DNA from: Qipengyuania sp. SS22
GTDB lineage: Bacteria > Pseudomonadota > Alphaproteobacteria > Sphingomonadales > Sphingomonadaceae
DNA length: 64,000 nt
Reading direction: 5' to 3'
Assembly (NCBI RefSeq): GCF_025736935.1
Contig: NZ_CP107048.1
Span: 1,997,501 to 2,061,500, forward strand
Positions within the stretch are counted from its first letter, which is position 1; every line of letters begins with the position of its first letter. The notes beneath the pieces were generated by a model. The model was not told where the DNA came from, did no database searches, and saw only the letters and a list, made by a program, of their open reading frames with translations. Shown here piece after piece: positions 33,557-40,489 of the stretch. Made by a program: the position numbers and the translations under genes.

Positions 33557-33986
33557 CGACCTCGACCGCGGCGTTGAGCGGCAGGACCGGGACACCCACC
33601 GCGCTGCGCGCATGCTTGCCGGCATCGCCGAACACTTCGGCCATCAGGTCCGAGGCGCCATTGGCGATCTTGGGCTGGTCGGTGAAATCGGGGGTCGAGG
33701 CGACGAAACCGCCGAGCTTGACCATATGCGCCACGCGCTCGATCAACCCCGCCGCTTCGAGCTGCGCCAGGATCATCAACCCGCAGGCGCGGGCCGCTTC
33801 CTGCCCCTGTTCAAGCGTGACGGTATCGCCGAGTTTGCCGGTGACCAGCTTGCCGTCGATGAAAGGCAATTGTCCCGAGACATAGGCGGTGTGGCCGTCG
33901 ACCACGACCGGCTGGTAACTGGCGACGGGCGCAGCGGCATGCGGGAGCTCAAGCCCGAGTTCGCGGAGGCGTGTGTGAATGCTCAT
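33531..33986 (-). CDS. RidA-family protein (imine/enamine deaminase)
   Basis: RidA proteins hydrolyse reactive 2-aminoacrylate and related imines released by PLP enzymes. This 151-residue member belongs to the longer YjgH/YabJ-like group, with the region VDGHTAYVSGQLPFIDGKLVTGKLG and the C-terminal ARSAVGVPVLPLNAAVEVDAIVAL typical of the trimeric fold; the canonical catalytic Arg lies in the ARSAVG segment. ATG 33986 is preceded by GAAGGAAA. It overlaps the HAD gene by four bases upstream and the GDPD gene by 26 bases downstream, all on the minus strand. Confidence 0.9.
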   Translation of the reverse strand: MSIHTRLRELGLELPHAAAPVASYQPVVVDGHTAYVSGQLPFIDGKLVTGKLGDTVTLEQGQEAARACGLMILAQLEAAGLIERVAHMVKLGGFVASTPDFTDQPKIANGASDLMAEVFGDAGKHARSAVGVPVLPLNAAVEVDAIVALKA

Positions 33987-34612
33987 GCGGTTTCCTTCTC
34001 GATTTCGTCCAGCAGCCACGGCAGCGCGGCATCCCAGCTGTCGATCCGCGCATCGGCGTGGCCCGACGTATGCGCGCAGTCTATATGCGGGGCGAGCAGC
34101 GGTTCGCCGCACAGATGCAGCGTGGTGATGTTCCCCACCGTCTCTCGCGCAGAGCGGTGGTGCTGCGCAAGGTCGTCGATGAAGATCGCCTTTGAGGGAT
34201 TGTATTCGTCGACGATCGCCTGCAGCGCCGGACCCTTGGGGCCCTGATTGGTGAAGACGCGCGCCTCCAGCCCGTGATCGAGCAATTGCGCTCGGCGCAT
34301 TTCCTGCCGCTTGTCGACGAGATTGGTGAGGATCACTACATCCGCGTTCTCGCGCAGCGCGCCCAACCCCTCGATCGCGCCGGGAATCGGCGTCTGGCGG
34401 TACATTTCGGTGTCGAAGAACCCGCCCAGCTTCTGCCAGATTTCTTCCGGAGCGAGGAACTCCCCGCTCTCCTGCCAGCGCAGCGCCTTGGCAAAATCAT
34501 TGCCTTCCATGCGGAATTCGACGCCCTGCGTTTCGGCCAGCCAGTCGCGGAAGGGCGAGACCATATAGAGCAGCACTTCGTCGCAATCGGAAATGATCAG
34601 CGGGCGGCTCAT
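33983..34612 (-). CDS. HAD-superfamily hydrolase
   Basis: The 209-residue protein has the HAD phosphatase framework, with motif I SDCDEVLLYM (Asp-x-Asp-like pair DCDE), motif II in VVILTNL (Thr), motif III Lys in QGPKGPAL and motif IV IFIDDL. A cap-type insertion lies between motifs I and II. Members of this family dephosphorylate small metabolites; I cannot assign the substrate. Its ATG overlaps the DUF3572 stop by four bases, and its stop overlaps the RidA start by four, so it sits in the middle of a coupled operon. Confidence 0.85.
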   Translation of the reverse strand: MSRPLIISDCDEVLLYMVSPFRDWLAETQGVEFRMEGNDFAKALRWQESGEFLAPEEIWQKLGGFFDTEMYRQTPIPGAIEGLGALRENADVVILTNLVDKRQEMRRAQLLDHGLEARVFTNQGPKGPALQAIVDEYNPSKAIFIDDLAQHHRSARETVGNITTLHLCGEPLLAPHIDCAHTSGHADARIDSWDAALPWLLDEIEKETA

Positions 34613-34929
34613 GCGTTCAACTCCCGTGCAGCGGCGACCAGCGTTTCGGGTGCGGTCCCCAGCGCATCCGCGGCGAGGACCAGGTCGGGTTCGTGATTGG
34701 CGAGAAAATCGAGCACTGCTGCCTGAACGCCGCGGTCGCTCAACCCGTTCCGCAGATGGTCTGGGGTGAGACCGGTCAACGACAGCAGCCGCTCCGCGCG
34801 CTTATCGTCGGCCAGCGCCCAGCCAAGCGCTTCGAGGGCCAGCACTTCGGGTGCCCGCGTATCACTGCCTTTTGGTTCGCGAATAATTGTCAGCGCTCCC
34901 GCTTTTGCATAAGGCCACGCGCATTGCAT
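34609..34929 (-). CDS. DUF3572 family protein
   Basis: The 106-residue protein carries the DUF3572 core (EVLALEALGWALADDKRAERLLSLTGLTPDHLRNGLSD and AVLDFLANHEPDLVLAADALG). The family is known almost only from alphaproteobacteria and is typically encoded divergently from divK, as here. Its function is unknown. I take ATG 34929 as start, although a shorter form beginning near the EPKGSDTRAPEV segment is possible since the first residues look non-conserved. It heads the minus-strand run of five overlapping genes. Confidence 0.8.
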   Translation of the reverse strand: MQCAWPYAKAGALTIIREPKGSDTRAPEVLALEALGWALADDKRAERLLSLTGLTPDHLRNGLSDRGVQAAVLDFLANHEPDLVLAADALGTAPETLVAAARELNA

Positions 34930-34944
34930 GGAAGGTCTGGCCAA

Positions 34945-35313
34945 GTGGCAAAGAGAATCCTCGTTGTCGAGGACAACGATCTCAATCGTAAACTGTTCTG
35001 TGACGTGTTGAAGGCCAACGGCTACGAGGTGGTGCCCGTGTCCGATGGACAAAACGTGCTTGCCACTGCCAAGCGCTTCGGGCCTGATCTGGTGATCATG
35101 GACATCCAGCTGCCCAACATCAGCGGGATTGACCTGATCGCGCAGCTCAAGCGGGAAAGCACGCTCGCCGAAGTGCCGGTGCTCGCGGTGACGGCCTATG
35201 CCGGCAAGGGCGACGAGGAACGGATCCGCGATGCGGGCGCGGCGGACTATCTGGCCAAGCCGGTGTCGATCGGCCCCTTTATGGCTACGGTCCGCGCGCT
35301 GCTGCCCGACTAG
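34945..35313 (+). CDS. divK: Single-domain response regulator DivK
   Basis: DivK is a receiver-only regulator that, when phosphorylated, redirects the DivL-CckA-CtrA relay and so governs cell fate and division. The 122-residue protein has the receiver fold with Asp53 as phospho-acceptor (LVIMDIQLPN), acidic pocket VVEDND and Lys in YLAKPV. The start is a GTG at 34945 after GAAGG; the DUF3572 start lies only 16 bases away on the other strand, so the promoter region is shared. ctrA is also in this window, giving two nodes of the same cell-cycle circuit. The usual neighbour pleD is not seen here. Confidence 0.9.
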   Translation: MAKRILVVEDNDLNRKLFCDVLKANGYEVVPVSDGQNVLATAKRFGPDLVIMDIQLPNISGIDLIAQLKRESTLAEVPVLAVTAYAGKGDEERIRDAGAADYLAKPVSIGPFMATVRALLPD

Positions 35314-35903
35314 CTGATCGCCATTTCGATACCGAACACCGCCAGCGTCACGAACAGTCCGGTCATGAACACCTTGTAGGCCAGCGCGAGGAAGCGGTAC
35401 TTCTTCCCCGCCAGCACTTGGCCGTTCTGGTACATGTCATGCGCCATCGTCTCGAACACGGTGCGGTCGGTTTCGAGCCGGGCGAGCAGTTCCTTGGTCC
35501 ATTCGTCCTCGTCCATCCACGTGTAATGGCCGAAGAAAATCAGGTTGCGGTTCTTCACCGGGCCATCCGGCCGCCCGACCTTGGGCAGCACCGCCATCAC
35601 CGCGCAGAGCGAGCTGGCGAAGCTGAAGCTGGCAAGGATCATCAGCGAGACCGGCATCTCTCCGGTCAGCGCGCGGCTGACCGAGAGCGAGAAGACGAGG
35701 AAGGTCGCACCAAGCAGGATCGAGGCCTTCTGGTCGGCCATTTGCGACAGCTTGAGCGTGCTCATCTGCGCGGTGCGCATCAGGTGGATCGCGTGGTTGG
35801 AATAGGTCGCCTCGCGCTTCGCCCGGACCGAATCCGCTGGACGTCCGTCGTTCGCGGCGGGACCTTCCGTCGGTGCCGGTTTTGCGCTTGCTGTATCGCT
35901 CAT
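35310..35903 (-). CDS. DUF5706 (Pycsar-effector-like) two-helix membrane protein
   Basis: The 197-residue protein has a conserved amphipathic N-terminal region (REATYSNHAIHLMRTAQMSTLKLSQMADQKASILLG) with the typical ADxKAxILLG segment, two helices (about 76-93 and 95-115), and a third hydrophobic stretch at the C-terminus (about 175-195). This matches DUF5706, the family that includes the membrane-pore effectors of Pycsar antiphage systems, which are gated by cyclic pyrimidine nucleotides. No cyclase gene is adjacent; neighbours are divK and acp-spt. It is therefore an orphan whose role may be different. Confidence 0.7.
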   Translation of the reverse strand: MSDTASAKPAPTEGPAANDGRPADSVRAKREATYSNHAIHLMRTAQMSTLKLSQMADQKASILLGATFLVFSLSVSRALTGEMPVSLMILASFSFASSLCAVMAVLPKVGRPDGPVKNRNLIFFGHYTWMDEDEWTKELLARLETDRTVFETMAHDMYQNGQVLAGKKYRFLALAYKVFMTGLFVTLAVFGIEMAIS

Positions 35904-36063
35904 CCGTTTTCCCCTGTTCGAACAGACGATTGCGACTTTTTCCCAAGCTTGCCATTGCGGCCTGCGCTTGACAAGGACCGCCACAAGCCGCTTTGCCGCG
36001 GCAATCATACGCACGCTGCCCTGGTAGCGGGTGCGCGCACCACAAGGATTGGAAACCCCCGCC

Positions 36064-36306
36064 ATGGACCGAGCCACAGTCGACGCCAAGATCCGCGAAC
36101 TGGCCGAACCCTTCAACAAGAAGGGTGTGGAGATCACCGAAGCCACCACTTTCGCCACCGATCTGGAATTCGACAGCCTGACCGTGATGGATTTCGTCGC
36201 CGCCATCGAGGACGAGTTCGACATCATCATTTCGATGAACCAGCAGGCCGAGATCGAAACCTACGGCCAGCTGGTTGATACCGTCACCCGGTTGCAGGCC
36301 AACTGA
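36064..36306 (+). CDS. Acyl carrier protein for sphingolipid synthesis
   Basis: The 80-residue protein is a phosphopantetheine carrier with the attachment serine Ser38 in FDSLTVMDF and a compact helical fold. Its TGA stop overlaps the ATG of the serine palmitoyltransferase gene by one base, so the two are translated together. In sphingolipid-making bacteria a dedicated acyl carrier protein (AcpR) supplies the long-chain acyl group to serine palmitoyltransferase, which strongly suggests that role here. A possible -35 box (TTGACA at 35968) lies about 95 bases upstream of the ATG. Confidence 0.88.
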   Translation: MDRATVDAKIRELAEPFNKKGVEITEATTFATDLEFDSLTVMDFVAAIEDEFDIIISMNQQAEIETYGQLVDTVTRLQAN

Positions 36307-37556
36307 TGAGCGAGGGCATTTCGCAACCCGACAAGCCGCGGGCGCTCGAGGGAGAGGGCAGGGACCTCTTCTCCAAGTTCGACGACATTATCGCGCTGCG
36401 CGAGGGACTGCTGTCGGCCGGACAGGAGGATCCCTTCAACCTGGTGATGGAGAAGGTGCTCTCGCCGACCCGTGCGATCTGCAACGGGCGCGAGACCATC
36501 CTGCTCGGCACCTATAACTACATGGGCATGACCTTCGACCCCGACGTGGTCGAGGCGGGCAAGCAGGCACTCGCCGATTTCGGCAGCGGGACCACGGGCA
36601 GCCGCGTTCTAAACGGGACGTACCAAGGTCATAAGGAAGTCGAGCAAGCGCTCATGGACTTCTATGCCATGGACCACGCGATGGTCTTCTCGACTGGCTA
36701 CCAGGCCAATCTCGGGATCATCTCGACCATCGCCGGCAAGGGCGATTACATCATCCTCGACATCGACAGCCACGCCAGCATCTGGGACGGCTGCGCGATG
36801 GGCAATGCCGAAGTCGTGCCGTTCAAGCACAACGACATCGAGGCGATGGAAAAGCGCCTCCGCCGCGTTCCCGAAGGTGCCGGCAAGCTAGTGGTGCTCG
36901 AAGGCGTCTATTCGATGCTGGGCGATATCGCCCCGCTCAAGGAAATGGTCGCGGTCGCCAAGAAGTACGGGGCCATGGTGCTGGTCGACGAAGCGCATTC
37001 GATGGGCTTCATCGGCGAGAACGGGCGCGGCGTGGTCGAACAGGCCGGCGTGCTCGACGATGTCGATTTCGTCATCGGCACGTTTTCCAAGAGCGTGGGC
37101 ACGGTGGGCGGCTTTTGCGTTTCCAACCATCCCAAGTTCGAGATCATGCGGCTGGTTTGCCGGCCCTATGTCTTCACCGCTTCGCTCCCGCCGAGCGTGG
37201 TGGCGACCGCCTGCGTCTCGATCCGCAAGCTGATGCACGGATCGAACAAGCGCGCGCATCTGTGGGAAAACTCCAAGACGCTGCACAAGGGGCTCAAGGA
37301 TCTCGGCTTCCAGCTCGGCACCGAGGAACCGCAAAGCGCGATCATCGCGGTGATCATGCCCGATCTCGAAAAGGGCGCGGCGATGTGGGAGGCGCTGATC
37401 AAGGGCGGACTCTACGTCAATCTCGCCCGTCCCCCCGCGACCCCGGCCAACATGACCCTGCTGCGCTGCTCGCTCTGTGCCGAGCATAGCGAAAGCGAAG
37501 TCAGCGAAATCCTCTCGATCTTCGAAGAAGCCGGCAAGGCGGTCGGGATCATCTGA
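36306..37556 (+). CDS. spt: Serine palmitoyltransferase
   Basis: The enzyme condenses L-serine with a palmitoyl thioester to 3-ketodihydrosphingosine, the first step of sphingolipid synthesis and a hallmark of sphingomonads. The 416-residue protein is an alpha-oxoamine synthase with the PLP lysine at Lys262 (IGTFSKSVGTVGG), His156 stacking on PLP (DIDSHAS), Asp228 and His231 in VDEAHSMGF. These residues sit three positions earlier than the well-studied Sphingomonas paucimobilis enzyme, implying near-colinear homology. It follows the acyl carrier gene by a one-base overlap. Confidence 0.95.
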   Translation: MSEGISQPDKPRALEGEGRDLFSKFDDIIALREGLLSAGQEDPFNLVMEKVLSPTRAICNGRETILLGTYNYMGMTFDPDVVEAGKQALADFGSGTTGSRVLNGTYQGHKEVEQALMDFYAMDHAMVFSTGYQANLGIISTIAGKGDYIILDIDSHASIWDGCAMGNAEVVPFKHNDIEAMEKRLRRVPEGAGKLVVLEGVYSMLGDIAPLKEMVAVAKKYGAMVLVDEAHSMGFIGENGRGVVEQAGVLDDVDFVIGTFSKSVGTVGGFCVSNHPKFEIMRLVCRPYVFTASLPPSVVATACVSIRKLMHGSNKRAHLWENSKTLHKGLKDLGFQLGTEEPQSAIIAVIMPDLEKGAAMWEALIKGGLYVNLARPPATPANMTLLRCSLCAEHSESEVSEILSIFEEAGKAVGII

Positions 37557-37586
37557 TCCGGAACGAACCGACCCGATGAGGCGTCC

Positions 37587-37612
37587 CATGGTGGAAAGGA
37601 GATTCCACCATG
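37587..37612 (+). promoter_or_regulatory. Perfect hairpin with the osmC Shine-Dalgarno in its loop and the start codon in its stem
   Basis: CATGGTGGAA at 37587-37596 is the exact reverse complement of TTCCACCATG at 37603-37612. The six-base loop is AGGAGA (37597-37602), the core of the Shine-Dalgarno sequence, and the start codon ATG (37610-37612) is the end of the second arm. If it folds in mRNA, the start codon is hidden in a 10-bp stem. The geometry suggests translational control; this is inference. Confidence 0.6.
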
Positions 37613-38041
37613 AAGACGACCAATTCAGGCAGCGCGCGCTACGAGGGGCTGGGCAAGGACGGCAAGGGGCATGTCAGCACGCAATCGGGCGCGCTCGACG
37701 ACCAGCCCTATGGCTTCCAGACCCGGTTCGAGGATGCGGCGGGCACCAACCCCGAAGAGCTGATCGCGGCGGCGCATGCCAGCTGCTTCACCATGGCGCT
37801 GTCGTTCAAGCTGGCCGAGGCGGGCCATGCTGACGGATCGGTCGAGACCGAGGCCAAGGTGACGCTGGAAAAGGGCGATGACGGGTTCGTGGTCACCCGC
37901 TCTGCCCTGTCGACCAGGGCCAAGGTGCCCGGGCTCGACCCATCGAAATTCGAGGAACTGGCGGCCGATGCCAAGGCGACCTGTCCGATCTCGAAACTGC
38001 TCAATGCCGAAATTACGCTGGAAATCGCCTTCGAAGGCTGA
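37610..38041 (+). CDS. OsmC-family peroxiredoxin
   Basis: OsmC and Ohr proteins reduce organic hydroperoxides with two active-site cysteines. The 143-residue protein shows them at Cys63 in AAAHASCFTMALS and in AKATCPISKLL, in the family's typical spacing, plus EELIAAAHASC around the first. It belongs to the short OsmC branch, not to Ohr. The gene lies 53 bases after spt on the same strand and is preceded by a hairpin that places the Shine-Dalgarno in its loop. Its co-location with sphingolipid genes may serve envelope stress, but that is a guess. Confidence 0.9.
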   Translation: MKTTNSGSARYEGLGKDGKGHVSTQSGALDDQPYGFQTRFEDAAGTNPEELIAAAHASCFTMALSFKLAEAGHADGSVETEAKVTLEKGDDGFVVTRSALSTRAKVPGLDPSKFEELAADAKATCPISKLLNAEITLEIAFEG

Positions 38042-38053
38042 CCGCCGCAGTGC

Positions 38054-38707
38054 TCAAGCGGCCGAGACGATCTCGGTCGCCTGCGCGCACGGGCCGCCGT
38101 CTTCGCCTTCGCTGCCGCCAATCTGCGTCAGCGCGATCACCCCGCCGACCACCAGCAGCACGAAGATCGTGGTCACCGTGCCGAGATATTCGTCGATCAC
38201 GCGCTTGATCGGCGCGCCGAAGACGCGGAACAGGATGCCCACGGTCATGAAGATCAGCGCGCGGGCGAACAGGCTGGCGAGCACGAAGGTGACGAGGTTC
38301 ATGCCGATGAAACCGGCGGTGATCGTCAGCAGCTTGAACGGTACGGGCGTGGCACCCGCAATCAGGATCGCTTCAAAATCATATTCGCGCAGGTGGCAGG
38401 CGGCGATGGGGAAGGCCTCGGTCAGGCCCAGCGCGCCGATCAGCCACACACCTACAGTATCATAGAGCCCCCAGCCGATCGCATAGCCCAGCAACGCGCC
38501 CGCCACCGATGCCAGCGTGCAAACCACCGCGAATTTGACCGCCTTTTTGGGTTCGGCGAGACACATCAACCCGAGCAGCGGGTGCGGCGGGATCGGGAAG
38601 AAGCTCGACTCGACAAAGCTGAACAGCGCCAGCCACCCCACCGCATGCGGATGCGAGGCCTTGGCCATGGTCCAGTCGTACAGCCCGCGCAGCGGTTTCA
38701 TGATCAT
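38054..38707 (-). CDS. YqaA/DedA-type inner-membrane protein (VTT domain)
   Basis: The 217-residue membrane protein has about five transmembrane helices and the YqaA/VTT signature: FVESSFFPIPPHPLLGLMCLAEP followed by GALLGYAIGWGLYDTVG and ILIAGATPVPFKLLTITAGFIGM. VTT-domain proteins such as DedA are thought to move lipids or support membrane potential. ATG 38707 (MIMKPLRGLYDW) or the next in-frame ATG 38701 is the start; there is no decisive ribosome binding site. It ends 12 bases from the convergent osmC gene. Confidence 0.85.
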   Translation of the reverse strand: MIMKPLRGLYDWTMAKASHPHAVGWLALFSFVESSFFPIPPHPLLGLMCLAEPKKAVKFAVVCTLASVAGALLGYAIGWGLYDTVGVWLIGALGLTEAFPIAACHLREYDFEAILIAGATPVPFKLLTITAGFIGMNLVTFVLASLFARALIFMTVGILFRVFGAPIKRVIDEYLGTVTTIFVLLVVGGVIALTQIGGSEGEDGGPCAQATEIVSAA

Positions 38708-38806
38708 GGTATTGGGGAAATCCCTGGGATCGCGTGATGCGACGGGATTAGGCGAGGCCCGCAGCGTAGGCAAGCGCGACCGAATAACCTATTTGGTTCT
38801 TTTCTA

Positions 38807-38835
38807 TTGACATCGTCACGCTGTTTGGGTACATA
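38807..38835 (+). promoter_or_regulatory. Sigma-70-type promoter in front of the GTA remnant
   Basis: A perfect -35 box TTGACA at 38807-38812 is followed, after a 17-base spacer, by TACATA at 38830-38835, a passable -10 box. Transcription would begin about 38842 and pass through the hairpin at 38882-38905 before reaching the small-terminase gene at 38945. This is a prediction from consensus only. Confidence 0.5.
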
Positions 38836-38881
38836 AAAGGAACATCGCGATAGTGTGATTCACCGGCCAGCGGGTCGGAAC

Positions 38882-38905
38882 GGGGCGGCCTTCTACGGGC
38901 CGCCC
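38882..38905 (+). terminator. GC-rich hairpin between the promoter and the small-terminase gene
   Basis: GGGCGGCC pairs with GGCCGCCC around TTCTACG-type loop bases, and the downstream sequence TTCGTCGTTTT is moderately T-rich. It may end transcription from the promoter at 38807-38835, in which case a short transcript of about 70 to 80 nucleotides would result, or it may be a 5' leader structure of the terminase gene. Confidence 0.5.
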
Positions 38906-38944
38906 TTCGTCGTTTTGCGCTACGCACACAATCGGAGAACCATC

Positions 38945-39454
38945 ATGCCGAAGGCGGCCAAGGCCCGCACGAAGCGGACCAAGATCGCCGACGTCTACCG
39001 GCGCGGCGAAAAGGACAATCTCGACCGCCACTGGCGCGGCTTCTTTCTCGACCATCTGGCCGAGACGTCCAACGTGACCGCCGCTGCGCATTTTGCCGGG
39101 GTGAATCCCGGCCGGGCCTATAAGGTGCGCCGCGAGGATGCTGCATTCGCGCGCAAATGGTATGCCGCGCTGCTCGAAGGATATGAGCATCTCGAACTCG
39201 AAACGCTGCGCCGCCTGCGCGAAGGCGTGCCCGCCGACGGACCCAAGTTCGACATCGCCAATGCGCTGCGGCTGCTGACGCTGCATCGCGAGACGGTGGC
39301 GCGCGAACGGACGCAGCTCGAAAATTCGGACGAGGCCAGCGTGCTTGCCTCGCTCAACGCCAAACTCGAAGCCATGCGCCAGAACGAAATGGCGCTGCAG
39401 GCGGCGCTGGCCGAGGACGAGACCGATCCGGTCGATCCCGCCGATGCTGGGTGA
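38945..39454 (+). CDS. Gene transfer agent small terminase-type protein (RcGTA g1-like)
   Basis: The 169-residue protein has the layout of the GTA/phage small terminase: a basic N-terminus, a helix-turn-helix region (NVTAAAHFAGVNPGRAYKVRREDAAFARKWY), the conserved GYEHLELETLRRLREG segment, and a C-terminal helical part. In Rhodobacter capsulatus g1 is the small terminase that brings DNA to the large terminase. The reading frame is intact from ATG 38945 and the stop overlaps the start of the large terminase fragment by 11 bases. No other structural GTA gene follows intact, so the gene cannot package DNA on its own. Confidence 0.8.
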   Translation: MPKAAKARTKRTKIADVYRRGEKDNLDRHWRGFFLDHLAETSNVTAAAHFAGVNPGRAYKVRREDAAFARKWYAALLEGYEHLELETLRRLREGVPADGPKFDIANALRLLTLHRETVARERTQLENSDEASVLASLNAKLEAMRQNEMALQAALAEDETDPVDPADAG

Positions 39455-39900
39455 CGGCTTCCTCGACTGGCTGCGCAAACAGAACGACTGCACCAAGACG
39501 GGGCTGATCGCGCAGCTGGAAGAGCGCGAACGCGCGCTGATCCGGCATGACTGGCCGCTCTGGCGGCGCGAGGCACAGTCCCCGCCGCGCGGCGCCTGGA
39601 ATTGCTGGGTGATCTGCGCGGGGCGCGGCTTCGGCAAGACCCGCACCGGAGCCGAATGGGTGCGCGAATCCGCCATCCTCGACCCCGATGCGCGGATCGC
39701 GCTGGTTGCCGCGTCGCTTGGTGAAGCGCGCAGCGTGATGGTCGAAGGTGAAAGCGGGGTGCTGGCGATCTGCCCGCCGAACTACCGGCCGTTCTACGAA
39801 CCCTCGCTCAAGCGGCTGACCTGGCCCAATGGGGCAATGGCCTTTCTCTACTCGGCCGCCGAGCCCGAAAGCTTGCGCGGCCCGCAGCACAGCCACGCCT
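39444..39900 (+). pseudogene. Large terminase (GTA g2-like), N-terminal remnant
   Basis: The reading frame from ATG 39444 codes for the first 150 or so residues of a GTA/phage large terminase: WPLWRREAQSPPRGAWNCWVICAGRGFGKTRTGAEW includes the Walker A motif GRGFGKT, followed by the LAAS-like stretch IALVAASLGEARSVMVEGESG and the region up to SLRGPQHSHA that normally leads into WADELAKW. At 39898-39905 the homology stops and the frame changes to that of the DUF2793 fragment. The ATPase domain is incomplete and the nuclease domain is gone, so the gene is dead. Confidence 0.85.
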
Positions 39901-40299
39901 GCGGGCCAGGCGCAGAAAGAACTTTTCGTCAACGAGGCGTTTTCGCGGATCGATGCGCTGCTCCATCCGGTCGTCGAGGGTGCGGCCAGCGCGCCACCAG
40001 CCTCCCCCGCCGCAGGCGAGAGCTGGGTAGTCGCCGATCCGGCCAGTGGCGAATGGGCGGGCCATGCGCATGAGCTGGCCAACTGGGACGGCGCACAATG
40101 GACCTTTTGCGCCCCTGCCGACGGCACGCAAGTCTTCGACCGCACGCTCGGTGCACGCCGGGTCTTTTTTGGATCATGGCAGTGTCCGACGCGGCCCACC
40201 CAGCCCATGGGCGGGACCGTTATAGACAACGAGGCACGCGCAGCGGTCACCGCGATCATCGACATGCTTGCAACACTCGGGATTATTCCGCCAGAATGA
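39901..40299 (+). pseudogene. DUF2793 (GTA tail-end gene), C-terminal remnant
   Basis: From 39901 a different reading frame gives AGQAQKELFVNEAFSRIDALLHPVVEG, the start of the DUF2793 domain, and runs to the normal C-terminus (VIDNEARAAVTAIIDMLATLGIIPPE) and TGA at 40299. DUF2793 genes usually lie at the downstream end of the gene transfer agent cluster in sphingomonads and rhodobacters. The first roughly 20 residues are missing and no start codon belongs to it. Together with the terminase fragment it marks a deletion that removed everything between the first and last genes of the cluster. Confidence 0.82.
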
Positions 40300-40417
40300 C
40301 GGGAACCGCCGGGCCTCACTGTCGTTCGGCTGTCACGGAAGGGGTCCACTCGACGGAACTCATTCTCATCGTGCGGGAAAAGCGGTATTATTACCACAGT
40401 TCCCGGCGATTGTTTGC

Positions 40418-40446
40418 TTGCCACCTTTGGGGTAGAAAGTTAGATA
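40418..40446 (+). promoter_or_regulatory. Sigma-70-type promoter of the OmpA-family gene
   Basis: TTGCCA (40418-40423) and TAGATA (40441-40446) lie 17 bases apart, five of six and four of six matches to the consensus. A start site near 40453 would give a leader of about 37 bases ending in AAAAAGGGGAAACTATA before ATG 40490. The rest of the 190-base gap from the GTA scar holds no gene. Confidence 0.6.
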
Positions 40447-40489
40447 TGTTCCACTCGGTGGCTCCAATTCGCAAAAAGGGGAAACTATA

